Part shown: positions 8,501 through 16,000 of the stretch, piece by piece | Layout of the letters: each line of letters opens with the position of its first letter | Numbering within the stretch: position 1 is the first letter of the stretch | Assembly (NCBI GenBank): GCA_002409785.1 | Contig: DHOX01000022.1 | Span: 1-17,082, forward strand | Direction: 5' to 3' | Source of the DNA: Prevotella sp. UBA5379 | Lineage (GTDB): Bacteria; Bacteroidota; Bacteroidia; Bacteroidales; Bacteroidaceae | Length of the DNA stretch: 17,082 bases | Position numbers and translations under genes: made by a program | The notes under the pieces: generated by a model | Told to the model about the DNA's origin: nothing | The model's input: only the letters and a program-made list of their open reading frames with translations | Database searches by the model: none

Positions 8501-8671
8501 GTCCGTAACCGTCCCTTCCGAAGAAGAAGCAGCATCACGCACGGTAACCCCGATGAGAGCCTCACCCGTCTTCGCATCACGCACAGTTCCAGAAACGCTG
8601 AATTGATGCTGCGCGAAAATACACAGGAAATCCGACAGCAAGATACATAATAAAAGAATTCGTTTATTCAT
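5597..8671 (-). CDS. SusC/RagA-family TonB-dependent outer-membrane transporter
   Basis: 1024 aa, the usual SusC length. Residues 1-20 are a signal peptide (cleavage near FAQ). Residues about 25-100 form the carboxypeptidase-regulatory-like beta-sandwich (VSGTVRDAKTGEALIGVTV, FSYVGYQS), typical of SusC. Next come LNELVVIGYGTQRKSDLTGS and the plug (about 115-228) with the SusC signature PLYVVDGQF and IEVLKDASACAIYGSRGSNG. The rest is a 22-strand-type barrel ending in TFGVNLQF, with the terminal Phe expected for barrel assembly. With SusD it forms the TonB-powered uptake complex. No N-terminal sigma-factor-interaction extension is seen, which fits regulation by an HTCS rather than an ECF/anti-sigma pair. 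It begins 22 bp after the stop of the upstream 574-aa gene. Confidence 0.96.
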   Translation of the reverse strand: MNKRILLLCILLSDFLCIFAQHQFSVSGTVRDAKTGEALIGVTVRDAASSSEGTVTDLNGNYALKTSSGNILFSYVGYQSRSLKVNGDGVFNITLDENALSLNELVVIGYGTQRKSDLTGSLASISSKDIKDYPVSNVSNLLAGKAAGVYVSTSSGQPGASAVVRIRGLGTVNDNTPLYVVDGQFMDNINNLNPDDIEHIEVLKDASACAIYGSRGSNGVVLITTKSGVKGKTILSFDAYVGVKDSYKTLKMMNSEQYYNFINEAYAEDASFQSSMKQKFMNQYKKGYNTDWWKAVTRSGFNQHYNLSIRKGNDNSRSALSVGYVGEQGSIIDTEFNRLSVRLNQEYDINKYLTLGVNVNGVTMRQRDTGNLPSFDFILKADPFTPVISPLVDPSSENYRYNKYAPTEWSFDPNPVSLLELPDRYDDIFNVFGNAFAQLKLAKGLTYRVQFSFERDHDTFKNFIPVYTATFSDDNLANMESKYNTDTKLTENSSVVSNYLTEQRLNYQVAFGKANLDAMLAMTYEKNTTEGINAFKRAALGNDAIYRILSAQTTGDQVSGDKTQTAMLSYLGRVNFSYDERYLATVNFRADGSSRFARGNRWGYFPSFSLGWRISSEKFFEHLNLDKVISNLKLRIGWGQNGNQRIDDNASLTLIGTDNEKQWYFGTGYLQGYVPIYAGNSKVKWETSQQSNLGLDMTLFGNSLDVSMDYYIKRTQNMLLTMPVPSFGGFANNPYFNAGDLRNTGFEFTGNYRNTIGRDFNYHFGLNFSTYKTKVTRLTSEYLSGDVSRTYVGGPIGRFWGYKVIGIFQNQSEIDDYVDKNGVKIQPNAKPGDFKFAKLGDSGVLNADEDRTFIGDPNPDLIFGFNLGFSWKSFDFNMAFQGTLGNDIWNVSKGSLAIAGRQNALAVAYTKAWTKEGDTDAEYPRITNSDTNDNYRNSSFYVEDGSYLRLQNIQLGYTVPASLLTKIKFINSCRVYLSGENVLTFTKYSGLDPDIGISNPLNMGVDTLHYPSSRAFTFGVNLQF

Positions 8672-8693
8672 AATTAGTAAGCATAAAGGTTAA

Positions 8694-10418
8694 TTATCTA
8701 TATGTTAAGATAGAACCAAACTCAGTAACCAAATGAGAGCCTTGTTTCTTGATCAGAGTACCGGCTGGCAACTCATCCACGACGACGGCGTTGTCAGCAG
8801 GAAGCACAATTTCAAAATACCCACTTTTATCCTTAGCCAGATAGGTTTTAGAGACAATATCGAAAAGATCCACAGGGTGGATGGCATGATAGACCACTTT
8901 CCTTTCCGTCTTATAGGGATTATACAACAAATACACAGGCCAGGGACGGGCAGCATAGAAATCAGTAGCGTTGCAGTCCAGCCGTAGAATCGCTTTAACC
9001 GAAGTAGTATGGACTATGGCACCCAAGATACCCACCGGAGCCGTACTGTAGAGGCTAAACATCGTGCATGGGGGGTTATTCGAGGTCCACTTAGGTCCAT
9101 CCCCCAAGGCGACCGGAGACACCCCTTTCAATGAAGCTTTTCCATAATCATCCTGTTTTCTGAGACCTTCGTATGCAATGATTCCATGAGTCAAATCCCT
9201 TAATTCTGGAAGCTCCTGATGGTCTGCATCTATCTGATCCGGGAAGAACAGACGACACGCATTTGCCATATTCAGCATCCATTTTCCAACAGCCCGTGCA
9301 TACTGAGGCTCATACTTAACCATGGGAACAAGAGGCCAGGAGAGTTTAATGCTGTTCATCAAGAATGCATACCCTCCCCCATCGGTTATGCTTCCCTGAA
9401 GACCACTCACATCATATTTCCCCCAGCGACCGACGATCACGCCCCATCCTGTCCGCCCGTCTTTCTTCTTGCATCCATCGAATGTCCAATCGAGGATCTT
9501 CCCGACGTCATACGATTTCCCCAGCTCTGCATTCATCCGAGCCGCAACAATAGCCCCCATAGGAAGTAAGATTTCATAAAACGGACTTTCCTTCTGTGAC
9601 AGGAGTGCATTCAAGGCAGATTCCGCATGAACCAAATATCGTTTGTCACCGAACTTTTTATAAGCAGCATACAACACCCACGCATGGCCGCCGGCCGCAT
9701 CTTGTTCAAAAGGAATCGCATTACGTCCGCCCTTCATCTTGCTATAGTCAAAATAGGAATAGTCATAATCACCATCCAGGACAGAATCAGCCTTACAGAA
9801 TTGATCGGCTACAGACCGCAGGATGCGGTCATTGCCAGGTATCTCCGGATAAAGGTCGCACAGGGCATAATAAAGGACATTAGGGAAGACATCATACCAC
9901 CAGTCACGGCCATATCCCCCGCCATTCTTGCCAGACCCGGCATTCGTGTTATTCATGACGATATTCCATCCATTGTCGCTGTTAAAATAATTCTGCTCCA
10001 TCTTCACATAATTGTATCCGTTCTGGCAACTTTTATCCACGCCACACAGTGTAGCCCCGATTAATGCCGAGAGAGAATTCAAACTTTCATGGAACTCGCC
10101 ATGATTATGATGAGGTCCCTGGCGAGCATCACCCACTGCCGTATACAACCCAAAAGTTCTCTGCGCAACATTGCGATGAGAGTCGTCAAACCAAATAAGC
10201 GGACTTCCCTCAACACGGGTTTTCTCACTGAACACATAGGCATCAAAATCCAAAGCTTTCTTTTTCCAGTCAAGCATCTTATAAGGCTCTGGGACATCTG
10301 GCATGAGTTCAATCCTCTTGACAGGAATCTGTTTGACAGGATCACCATAATTCTGAGCACTCAACGGCCTGCTGAAAATAAGTCCGAAAGCACAAATACA
10401 TATTAATGTCTTTTTCAT
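8694..10418 (-). CDS. Exported protein of unrecognised family; putative alpha/alpha-toroid glycoside hydrolase or lyase
   Basis: 574 aa from the ATG at 10418. The frame is open up to 10499, but those 27 extra residues would overlap the MFS gene and bury the signal peptide MKKTLICICAFGLIFSRPLSA (residues 1-21), so the start at 10418, 7 bp after the MFS stop, is chosen. There is no lipobox, so it is probably periplasmic. I do not recognise a named family. Residues about 80-460 are helical, with repeated pairs such as GHAWVLYAAYKKFGDKRYL and PMGAIVAARMNAELG, as in (alpha/alpha)-toroid enzymes. About 465-574 look like an all-beta C-terminal domain (VYLLYNPYKTERKVVYHA). Residues suggestive of an active site are the HHNHGEFHES cluster (103-112), GYGRDWWYD (168-176) and EQDAAGGHAW. 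It is the only extracytoplasmic enzyme candidate in the operon. Confidence 0.6.
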   Translation of the reverse strand: MKKTLICICAFGLIFSRPLSAQNYGDPVKQIPVKRIELMPDVPEPYKMLDWKKKALDFDAYVFSEKTRVEGSPLIWFDDSHRNVAQRTFGLYTAVGDARQGPHHNHGEFHESLNSLSALIGATLCGVDKSCQNGYNYVKMEQNYFNSDNGWNIVMNNTNAGSGKNGGGYGRDWWYDVFPNVLYYALCDLYPEIPGNDRILRSVADQFCKADSVLDGDYDYSYFDYSKMKGGRNAIPFEQDAAGGHAWVLYAAYKKFGDKRYLVHAESALNALLSQKESPFYEILLPMGAIVAARMNAELGKSYDVGKILDWTFDGCKKKDGRTGWGVIVGRWGKYDVSGLQGSITDGGGYAFLMNSIKLSWPLVPMVKYEPQYARAVGKWMLNMANACRLFFPDQIDADHQELPELRDLTHGIIAYEGLRKQDDYGKASLKGVSPVALGDGPKWTSNNPPCTMFSLYSTAPVGILGAIVHTTSVKAILRLDCNATDFYAARPWPVYLLYNPYKTERKVVYHAIHPVDLFDIVSKTYLAKDKSGYFEIVLPADNAVVVDELPAGTLIKKQGSHLVTEFGSILTYR

Positions 10419-10425
10419 AGTTAAT

Positions 10426-11682
10426 TTATTTGAGATTACAACCATTGCACGAAGCAATGATATTCTTAGCCAAAGGTATAGATAATAGTTGGATTCCACC
10501 TACAATCGGAATGGCAAACTTCAACGCAAAATCCTCTGACACATAGACGGCCAGGGCCAGAAAGAGGAGAAGACCGAAACTGCGTCCAAGGAACAGGCCG
10601 ACCTCATGACTTTGGATATAAGCATATTCATTCCTGTGCTCTTTTGCCGACACCACATCTATGGTACGCATCATGATCGGATAATATGCCAGATCATGAA
10701 GGGGCTGGAAAATGACCTTGCATAATATAAACAAGATTACACCAAGAGCTGAATATAAAATACCATTCGCCAGGGTGCCCATGAAGAATATCAACAGTCC
10801 TACGGCAAAGATATAAATCCTGTGCTGAGGCTTAGCCGTACGTCCCAGGACGTAGACCAGAATAGCAGTTAATCCTCCGCTGATGCTCTGGATCACTCCC
10901 AGTATTCCTTCTCCCCCGACAAACTTCATGACCAAAATAGCCGGAGCGGTTACCAGGAAGCCCTGCACCATCCCATTGAGGAATGCCAGACCTAACATTT
11001 TGTTCCAGAGTTTATCGAACCGAAAATACAAGAACCTCCTTGCCTCAGGATTTCTGAAATGTCCCCTGAGAATATTCACACAAGCAATAATCGATATGAT
11101 CGTAGACAGAAGGGCTACGAGGATATAGACAGAATTAACATCAAAGGTGAAGCCCATTATCCTTTCCCCTTGTAACTGGGCAATCATGGCTCCTACGACA
11201 AGAGGGACAACGATCTGGCCGAACGTAAAGCCGAAACTCTCAAATCCAAAAAAATAATTACGGTTGTCGTCATTAGTTGAATCCAAGGCGATCAGATAGC
11301 GGTTAGTCCAGAAAAAGCCGGATGCCCCTCCCATGATCATGCCAATTATGAAAAGCTCAAAAAGGTCAAGATTTCTTATCGACATCATGCCGACCATCGC
11401 GACGGAAGAAAACAATATCCCTATACAATACAGGTGCGCCACTTTGATGTACTTCAGCAAACTCCCGTTGATGATGGATGTCAGCACAATCCCACAATAC
11501 ATGGCTAACTGATAAAGAGCGACATAAGAAGGCTTTCCATAATTACGCATAATATAAGCCCCGACGAAGATTTCCACCACCGGTTGTACCAAAGCATACA
11601 GCAGATTGGTAATCAGCAACACCCGCATATCATACGGACATGACTCAAATACGAGATATTCTTTTTTTATTTTTTCAAACAT
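10426..11682 (-). CDS. Major facilitator superfamily transporter (putative oligosaccharide importer)
   Basis: 418 aa, about 12 predicted membrane helices in two halves separated by a basic cytoplasmic loop near the middle (NILRGHFRNPEARRFLYFRFDK). There is no cleavable signal. The length and helix pattern fit MFS, but I cannot name the subfamily. It starts 32 bp downstream of the GH130 gene and ends 7 bp before the 574-aa gene. MFS carriers next to cytoplasmic GH130 enzymes in Bacteroidetes are taken to import the manno-oligosaccharide on which GH130 acts, and that is the role inferred here. The substrate is not determined by sequence. Confidence 0.85.
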   Translation of the reverse strand: MFEKIKKEYLVFESCPYDMRVLLITNLLYALVQPVVEIFVGAYIMRNYGKPSYVALYQLAMYCGIVLTSIINGSLLKYIKVAHLYCIGILFSSVAMVGMMSIRNLDLFELFIIGMIMGGASGFFWTNRYLIALDSTNDDNRNYFFGFESFGFTFGQIVVPLVVGAMIAQLQGERIMGFTFDVNSVYILVALLSTIISIIACVNILRGHFRNPEARRFLYFRFDKLWNKMLGLAFLNGMVQGFLVTAPAILVMKFVGGEGILGVIQSISGGLTAILVYVLGRTAKPQHRIYIFAVGLLIFFMGTLANGILYSALGVILFILCKVIFQPLHDLAYYPIMMRTIDVVSAKEHRNEYAYIQSHEVGLFLGRSFGLLLFLALAVYVSEDFALKFAIPIVGGIQLLSIPLAKNIIASCNGCNLK

Positions 11683-11714
11683 CTGTGTTCTCTTTTATCT
11701 ATATGAAAGGACAT

Positions 11715-12761
11715 TCAACAGGCCTCTAACGCTTTCAGGATTTCCTTGACCGACAGTTCCGCAGAGCAAATGACCTCATCGCTTGCCCCATAATATAAAG
11801 TAACCCTGTCACCCTCCACAATACTGCCATCTGTAAAGACCACATTCCCGAAAAATCCGTTCTTCTCGTAGGAAGCAGTGGGTTCCATAATAGGACCGGT
11901 TGTACGTGCCAGGACTTTCCAAGGCTGATCGGCATCAAGCAACATAGCACCCAGCCTATAACAATTAGAAGCATCAGCGCCATGATAGATTTCAAGCCAT
12001 CCCTTATCTGTCTTAATAGGAGGACCACCCGCACCTATCCTTTCAGAATCCCACAACCGTGGTCGTGTTGTAGCCAGACAACGGTGATTTCCCCAATGAA
12101 CACGATCAGGACTTTCAGCTATCCACATATAATTACCGCCTAATTCGGGACTGCTCGGACGATGAAGGGCATAATACATCCCCCCTATCTTATCTTCAAA
12201 TAAAGCACAGTCCTTATTATGAGGCGGGAAGATCATTCCCTTATGGCTAAAATGCCGGAAATCTGTCGTCTGCATCAAACCGACACCAACAGCTACAGGA
12301 GAAACCTCCGTGAAGGTGAGGAAATAGCCATCCTTCATCGTCGCCACACGACAATCTTCTATCCCAAAGGATTCAAGAGGCCGGCTGCCAAAGATCGGTG
12401 GATAGTCGGGATCTTCCCGGAAATGCACTCCGTCATCACTCCATACGAACCTCAAATAAGAAAGTGTCGTCAGATAATCCGTCCCCCGGTAATTAATTAC
12501 CCGTGGATCAGAAGCATCCAACTCAGGATCATCCTTATCAAACTCCAAGACCTTAAAACAGCCTTTGTCATACACCGGGAAACTTATTTTCCCCGTCTGC
12601 TGGCGAGGACGCTCGGCGACCCTTAAAAGTAATCCGATACGATTGCCATACCTAAATACGCCGGGATTCAACAAACAAGAGATTTCCATTCCCTTAATAT
12701 AAGGTTGCAAATCAGATGGACGTAAAATAGGGTTTTGTTTACATCTTTTAGCTATATCCAT
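11715..12761 (-). CDS. GH130-family beta-mannoside phosphorylase (or beta-mannosidase)
   Basis: 348 aa, no signal peptide, so cytoplasmic. The five-bladed beta-propeller of GH130 is recognised from NPILRP (10-15), NPGVF (32-36), FGIEDCRV (132-139) with the presumed catalytic acid D136, NKDCALF (182-188), LHRPS (199-203), RIGAGGPPI (241-249) and WLEIYHGA (255-262). Most GH130 members cleave beta-mannosides with phosphate to give mannose-1-phosphate; some, such as certain Bacteroides enzymes on beta-1,2-mannosides, are hydrolases lacking the phosphate-binding basic residues. K183 and the HRP triplet (H200, R201) look phosphorylase-like, but I cannot settle the subfamily or linkage. It is the first gene of the operon, nearest the divergent HTCS, which is unusual for a PUL in which SusC/SusD often come first. 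Confidence 0.88.
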   Translation of the reverse strand: MDIAKRCKQNPILRPSDLQPYIKGMEISCLLNPGVFRYGNRIGLLLRVAERPRQQTGKISFPVYDKGCFKVLEFDKDDPELDASDPRVINYRGTDYLTTLSYLRFVWSDDGVHFREDPDYPPIFGSRPLESFGIEDCRVATMKDGYFLTFTEVSPVAVGVGLMQTTDFRHFSHKGMIFPPHNKDCALFEDKIGGMYYALHRPSSPELGGNYMWIAESPDRVHWGNHRCLATTRPRLWDSERIGAGGPPIKTDKGWLEIYHGADASNCYRLGAMLLDADQPWKVLARTTGPIMEPTASYEKNGFFGNVVFTDGSIVEGDRVTLYYGASDEVICSAELSVKEILKALEAC

Positions 12762-12809
12762 TGTATACTATTTAATTGTGTTTATCATCAATATTCTGCT
12801 TTCCGCTCA

Positions 12810-12817
12810 CAAATTTA
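12810..12817 (-). promoter_or_regulatory. Candidate -7 box of the PUL operon
   Basis: On the minus strand this reads TAAATTTG, an exact match to the Bacteroides -7 consensus TAnnTTTG. It would place transcription start near 12803 and give a 5' leader of about 40 nt before the GH130 start. A well-spaced -33 TTTG is not seen, which would fit an activator-dependent promoter. Confidence 0.4.
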
Positions 12818-12859
12818 AGAAATTGAGAAACAGCTTATGTCTATGCAAACATCAAAAGG

Positions 12860-12923
12860 GTATACAGCGTAACCAAATTTTCGATCCGACAGAAAAGCAT
12901 ATAGTTTTGGTATTATAGTATAC
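12860..12923. promoter_or_regulatory. Two-part dyad, candidate HTCS operator
   Basis: The region has the form GTATAC-N6-ACCAAA-N28-TTTGGT-N6-GTATAC, with blocks at 12860-12865, 12872-12877, 12906-12911 and 12918-12923. Both pairs share the same symmetry centre (12891.5). It lies between the two divergent -7 boxes, upstream of both. A third GTATAC occurs at 12763-12768, just before the GH130 start codon. Binding by the adjacent AraC-type regulator is inferred, not shown. Confidence 0.45.
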
Positions 12924-12995
12924 AACTCTATACCTTTCCACCTGAATACAAGGCAAAAATATCAGCAATAAATAAAATAACCGTACTTTTTTTTA

Positions 12996-13003
12996 TATAT
13001 TTG
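12996..13003 (+). promoter_or_regulatory. Candidate -7 box of the HTCS gene
   Basis: TATATTTG matches TAnnTTTG exactly and lies 42 bp before the HTCS ATG at 13046, downstream of the dyad. No convincing -33 element is present at the expected distance; the upstream bases are A-rich. Confidence 0.4.
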
Positions 13004-13045
13004 TACCCTCTAAGAACATTGACATGAAAACACCATATACATATT

Positions 13046-16000
13046 ATGAAAAGGAGTTTATGCGGTAAACTGCATGTATCAGTAAGTTGTATCCTTATCC
13101 TGTTCAGCTTGACTTTCTATGCTAAGGAATGGAAATACTACCACCTGGATAATGACAACGGGTTGAGTAATAGTTCCATCAATACGATATTCCAGGACCA
13201 TACCGGCGTGATGTGGTTCGGCACCTGGGACGGCTTGAACAGGTTTGATGGCAATGAGTTCCGGCAATACGGGCCGGAGCATAACAATCCTCATTCTTTA
13301 TCACATCCGGTAATCAGGAATATTGCAGAGGAAGACAACACCTATTTATGGATAGTAACCGACCGTGGGCTAAACCGTTTCAATATCAAAAGCGGGAATG
13401 TTGACAGATATTATCTTCAGAACAGGAAAAATTATATTTACAAAGAAAATGAATTCAAATGTGTGGCAAACAAGAGAAAGGGGATCATCGCAACTTTAGA
13501 AAGCAATAAGTTTTATAAATTTAATCCCCAAGCCAAGCATTTCGACAAATTAAGAATGCCTTATCTGCATATCAGTGAAATAGAAAATCTGTTTTTCGAT
13601 GCCCACGGCTTTTTATGGATTCAAGGCAATAAAAGATTATACAAGGTCAACATCGGAAGGAATGGATCGTGTAGGCTCATAAACATCATAAATCCAGCGA
13701 AGGGGACAGAACGGGTTCATTTTGACGGGAAACGGTATATATGGGCACAAGCCGGAAAAAGGCTTTATAAATATGACACGTTCACAAAAGGCAAGGGTTT
13801 CACGGTCACCCCGTGGAGCATAGAGGGCACATTAAATGCCGTATGCATAACTACGAAGGCCATCTATGCAGGAACGACTGACGGATGCTGGCAGTTATCC
13901 GGCAACAAGAAAGAGGGTCTGATCACGGGAGTATCCGTTTTATCCTTATATGCCGGGGAAAGGGACATCCTGTGGATCGGTACCGATGGTCACGGGATAT
14001 ATGAATATTACCGGCACTCGTCCTTTATCCATAAAATAACGCTAAACGATGGAAAAGCACCTGTCAATTTCCCGGTCAGATCCATCCTCCTCGACCGAAA
14101 AGACAACCTATGGATAGGAAGCAAAGGAGGAGGGCTGGCATGCATGACGATCAACAAAGAAAAGAAATTTCAAAAAAGAGGAGATTATAACGTAGGACCG
14201 GGCAAAACCAATAATTCAGTATTATCACTTTGTAATGGAACAAGGGGAAGGATATGGATCGGCACAGATGGCTATGGCCTTCTGATGGGTAGAGAGGGGC
14301 TGCCGGGAATAAGGCCGGTAAAGTTCCGCTCGGCGGCAGACAGAGAAAAAGTCTATTCTATATACGCAATTATCCAAGACGGCGAAAGGGTCTTATACGT
14401 TGGCAGCAGCGGAGGAGGACTCCTGAAACTACTCCTTGATCCTCAAGGAGAATCGGTCATACAGGTGAAAGAATATCTTAACGACAGAAGAAGGAACACC
14501 ATAGAAAGTAATATTGTGTACTCGATCATAAATGATGGCCATTATTTATGGATCGGGACACGTGGTGGAGGCCTTGAACGGTTTGATAAGAAAGCACAAA
14601 CCTTTACGACATTCTATAACACCATGAGCAGCAACAGCCTAAGCAGTGATGACGTAATATCCCTGTTAAAAGACCGGCAGGGACGAATATGGGCAGGAAC
14701 CACTCAAGGGTTGAACCTGATGGTGATAAGAAACGGACAGATAAGATTCAGATGTATTGACAAACGCAACGGACTAGCAAACGCAAATATCCATGGCATC
14801 CAAGAAGATCGCTCCGGAAATATCTGGGTGAGCACCAGCAAAGGGTTAGCCAGAATCAGCAGGCGCAATTTCAAAGTAATCAATTTCAATTATAAAGACG
14901 GATTACAGGGGAATGAATTTTCAGATGGAGCTAGCTATGGGACGAAAGATGGCAAGCAATTATATTTCGGGGGCACCAACGGACTGAACGTCATCTATCC
15001 CTCTCTAATGGAAAAGGACAATTTTATGCCCCGGATCGTTCCAGACAGAGTCTGGATCGATAATGAAATAAAATGTTTTTCAAAAACGATAGACGCAAAT
15101 TATAATACAGGATCCATACGGCTTTCATTCTCAATATTGGACTATATTGACAATGATAAATGCCGGCTTGCTTACCATTTAACCCGCAAGACTCTATTTG
15201 GAAAAGAAAACCAACCCTGGATTTTCCTGAATAACAACAACAAGGAAATTATACTGAACAAACTCCCTCCCGGGACGTACCTGCTAAGTGTCATACAAAG
15301 CAACGCCAATCAGAAATGGTCCTCACATCCATATACCTTACGCATTGTCGTCCATTCTCCATTATGGCTGCAATGGTGGGCGATCCTCATTTATATCCTG
15401 CTTGGTGCAGGAATAATCCGATGGGTCTATCATTCCAAAAAAGCAAAGCTCATCATCAAGCATAAACTGGAGATGCAGGAGCAACAGCAGCAGCAACGCG
15501 AGGACATCCACCATGCAAAGTTAAGATTCTTCACCAATGCCACACATGACTTCTCTAATTCAATTACCTTAATCTATGGAGCAGTAGAAAAATTAAAGAA
15601 GAACAAGATCATGTCGAAGCTTGACAGAGGCATGATCAGTGTCATCGATAAAAACACGAACATCATGGATAAGCAGATCCAGCAACTTACCGAATTTCAA
15701 GATATAGAGACCAAAAGCATAGAGATTTTCCTCGAAGAAGTTAATATAGCAGAACTTGAAAAATACATATTAGACAATTTCATTGATCCTATACAAATCA
15801 AAGGAATCAACCTGTCTTTCAAGGCTGCACCTCCGGTGCTGTGCTGGTCCACAGACAGGAGCATATTGGAAAAAATCACTTACATTATCTTTTCAAACGC
15901 AGTGAAATCGACCATCAAAAACGGTCAGATGATCATCCTATCAAGAGTTTATAAGCAAGAGCTCATCATCGAATGTACCTATGAAGGTATGGGGCCGGAT

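Noticed and set aside
10419..10499. 27-residue N-terminal extension of the 574-aa protein
   Set aside because: It overlaps the 3' end of the MFS gene and would put a non-signal sequence ahead of a well-formed signal peptide starting at 10418.
13024..13068. Small ORF (14 codons) overlapping the HTCS start codon in another frame
   Set aside because: It could be a leader peptide, but the AT-rich context makes such short frames common and nothing else supports translation.
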